Assembly (NCBI GenBank): GCA_905233295.1
Contig: CAJODX010000024.1
Coordinates: 3,849-19,985, forward strand
Origin: an uncultured Synergistales bacterium
Lineage (GTDB): Bacteria; Synergistota; Synergistia; Synergistales; Aminobacteriaceae
DNA length: 16,137 nucleotides
Direction: 5' to 3'
In this document: in pieces, positions 15,910-16,137 of the stretch
Position numbering within the stretch: the first letter of the stretch is position 1
Layout of the letters: every line of letters begins with the position of its first letter
The notes under the pieces: model-generated
The model's input: the letters and a program-made list of their open reading frames with translations, nothing else
Told to the model about the DNA's origin: nothing
Databases searched by the model: none
Translations under genes and position numbers: made by a program

Positions 15910-15938
15910 ATTTTATGATATATCGCAAAATTTGTAAA
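15910..15938 (-). promoter_or_regulatory. Sigma-70-type promoter for the large esterase gene
   Basis: On the minus strand, TTTACA (15938-15933, 5 of 6 matches to TTGACA) and TAAAAT (15915-15910, 5 of 6 matches to TATAAT) are separated by exactly 17 bases. The expected start of transcription is near 15903, giving a leader of about 48 bases before the ATG at 15855. The spacer contains the palindrome GATATATC (15917-15924), which could be an operator, but in AT-rich DNA it may be chance. Confidence 0.7.
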
Positions 15939-15944
15939 CATAGA

Positions 15945-15987
15945 AATAAAAAAAGAGAGCCTTCAGAAAATTTTCAAAGACTCTCTT
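15945..15987 (-). terminator. Rho-independent terminator of the chemotaxis-receptor gene
   Basis: On the minus strand AAGAGAG (15987-15981) pairs with CTCTCTT (15959-15953). Inner pairing CTT with AAG and GAAAA with TTTTC extends it into a long hairpin with single mismatches, followed by a T-rich run (TTTTTTTATTTC). It lies between the stop at 16014 and the esterase promoter, so it would insulate the esterase gene from readthrough. Confidence 0.8.
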
Positions 15988-16013
15988 CAAAGAAAGTGAA
16001 TTTTTTTGAATTT

Positions 16014-16137
16014 TTATTTTTTAGCCGGAAGAGCTTTACGTCCTTTTACTGCTGTTTCACCTTCGCCGATTTTGAACATTGAAAGCGAATCTCTCAAATC
16101 CTGAGCAAGCTGTGTCTGTTCGTCTGAAATTTTCGCA
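16014..16137 (-). CDS. C-terminal end of a probable methyl-accepting chemotaxis protein (partial)
   Basis: The last 40 codons of a minus-strand gene, with the stop TAA at 16016-16014. The peptide reads ISDEQTQLAQDLRDSLSMFKIGEGE and ends in GRKALPAKK. The pattern of a Ser-Asp-Glu/Gln helix followed by L-x-x-x-L-x-x-FKI matches the extreme C-terminus of many chemotaxis receptors, just after the cytoplasmic signalling coiled coil, with a short basic tail. Only this end is in the window, so membrane topology and ligand domain are unknown. It has its own terminator and is not part of the trb operon. Confidence 0.6.
   Translation of the reverse strand, partial: AKISDEQTQLAQDLRDSLSMFKIGEGETAVKGRKALPAKK

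Noticed and set aside
15917..15924. Palindrome GATATATC in the esterase promoter spacer as an operator
   Set aside because: Eight AT-rich bases in an AT-rich intergenic region are not enough evidence, and no second copy was seen.

Overview
The window looks like part of a Synergistota (Synergistaceae-type) genome. The clearest sign is the large minus-strand secreted protein at the right, which ends in a Gly-Gly-Cys-Asp-Ala-Gly motif, one hydrophobic segment and a basic tail. That is the layout of the Synergist-CTERM sorting signal. Most of the window (about 1-11438, plus strand) is one tightly packed operon for a P-type (trb/VirB-like) conjugative type IV secretion system. I see no relaxase, coupling protein, TrbB/C/D, integrase, tRNA or att site, so element type and mobility cannot be decided here. 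Operon layout: trbE (VirB4 ATPase, 5' end cut off by the window), four consecutive secreted-protein genes in the trbJ (VirB5) slot, trbL (VirB6), trbF (VirB8), trbG (VirB9), trbI (VirB10) and traF (pilin-processing S26 peptidase). This is the familiar trbE-J-L-F-G-I order with the single trbJ replaced by four genes. Genes overlap or lie at most about 40 bases apart, so one transcript is likely. The most unusual part is the trbJ slot (2290-6492). Its four products have unrelated or strongly diverged N-terminal parts, but all end in a C-terminal module of nearly constant length (72-73 residues from a GQ-x-x-A-[LI]-Q motif to a terminal basic-[LI]-G-F). The first two also share a CxC plus P-L-x-W-x-F motif, and the last two are clear tandem paralogues. 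This suggests a set of alternative or cooperating pilus-tip/adhesin subunits with a common docking end. A convergent, probably bidirectional terminator (11442-11470) separates the operon from a 1450-residue minus-strand gene with its own well-formed promoter. That gene encodes an exported protein with two tandem esterase-like alpha/beta-hydrolase units, an Ig-like domain, an uncharacterised acidic domain and the Synergist-CTERM tail. Beyond it is the C-terminal end of what is probably a methyl-accepting chemotaxis protein, with its own terminator.
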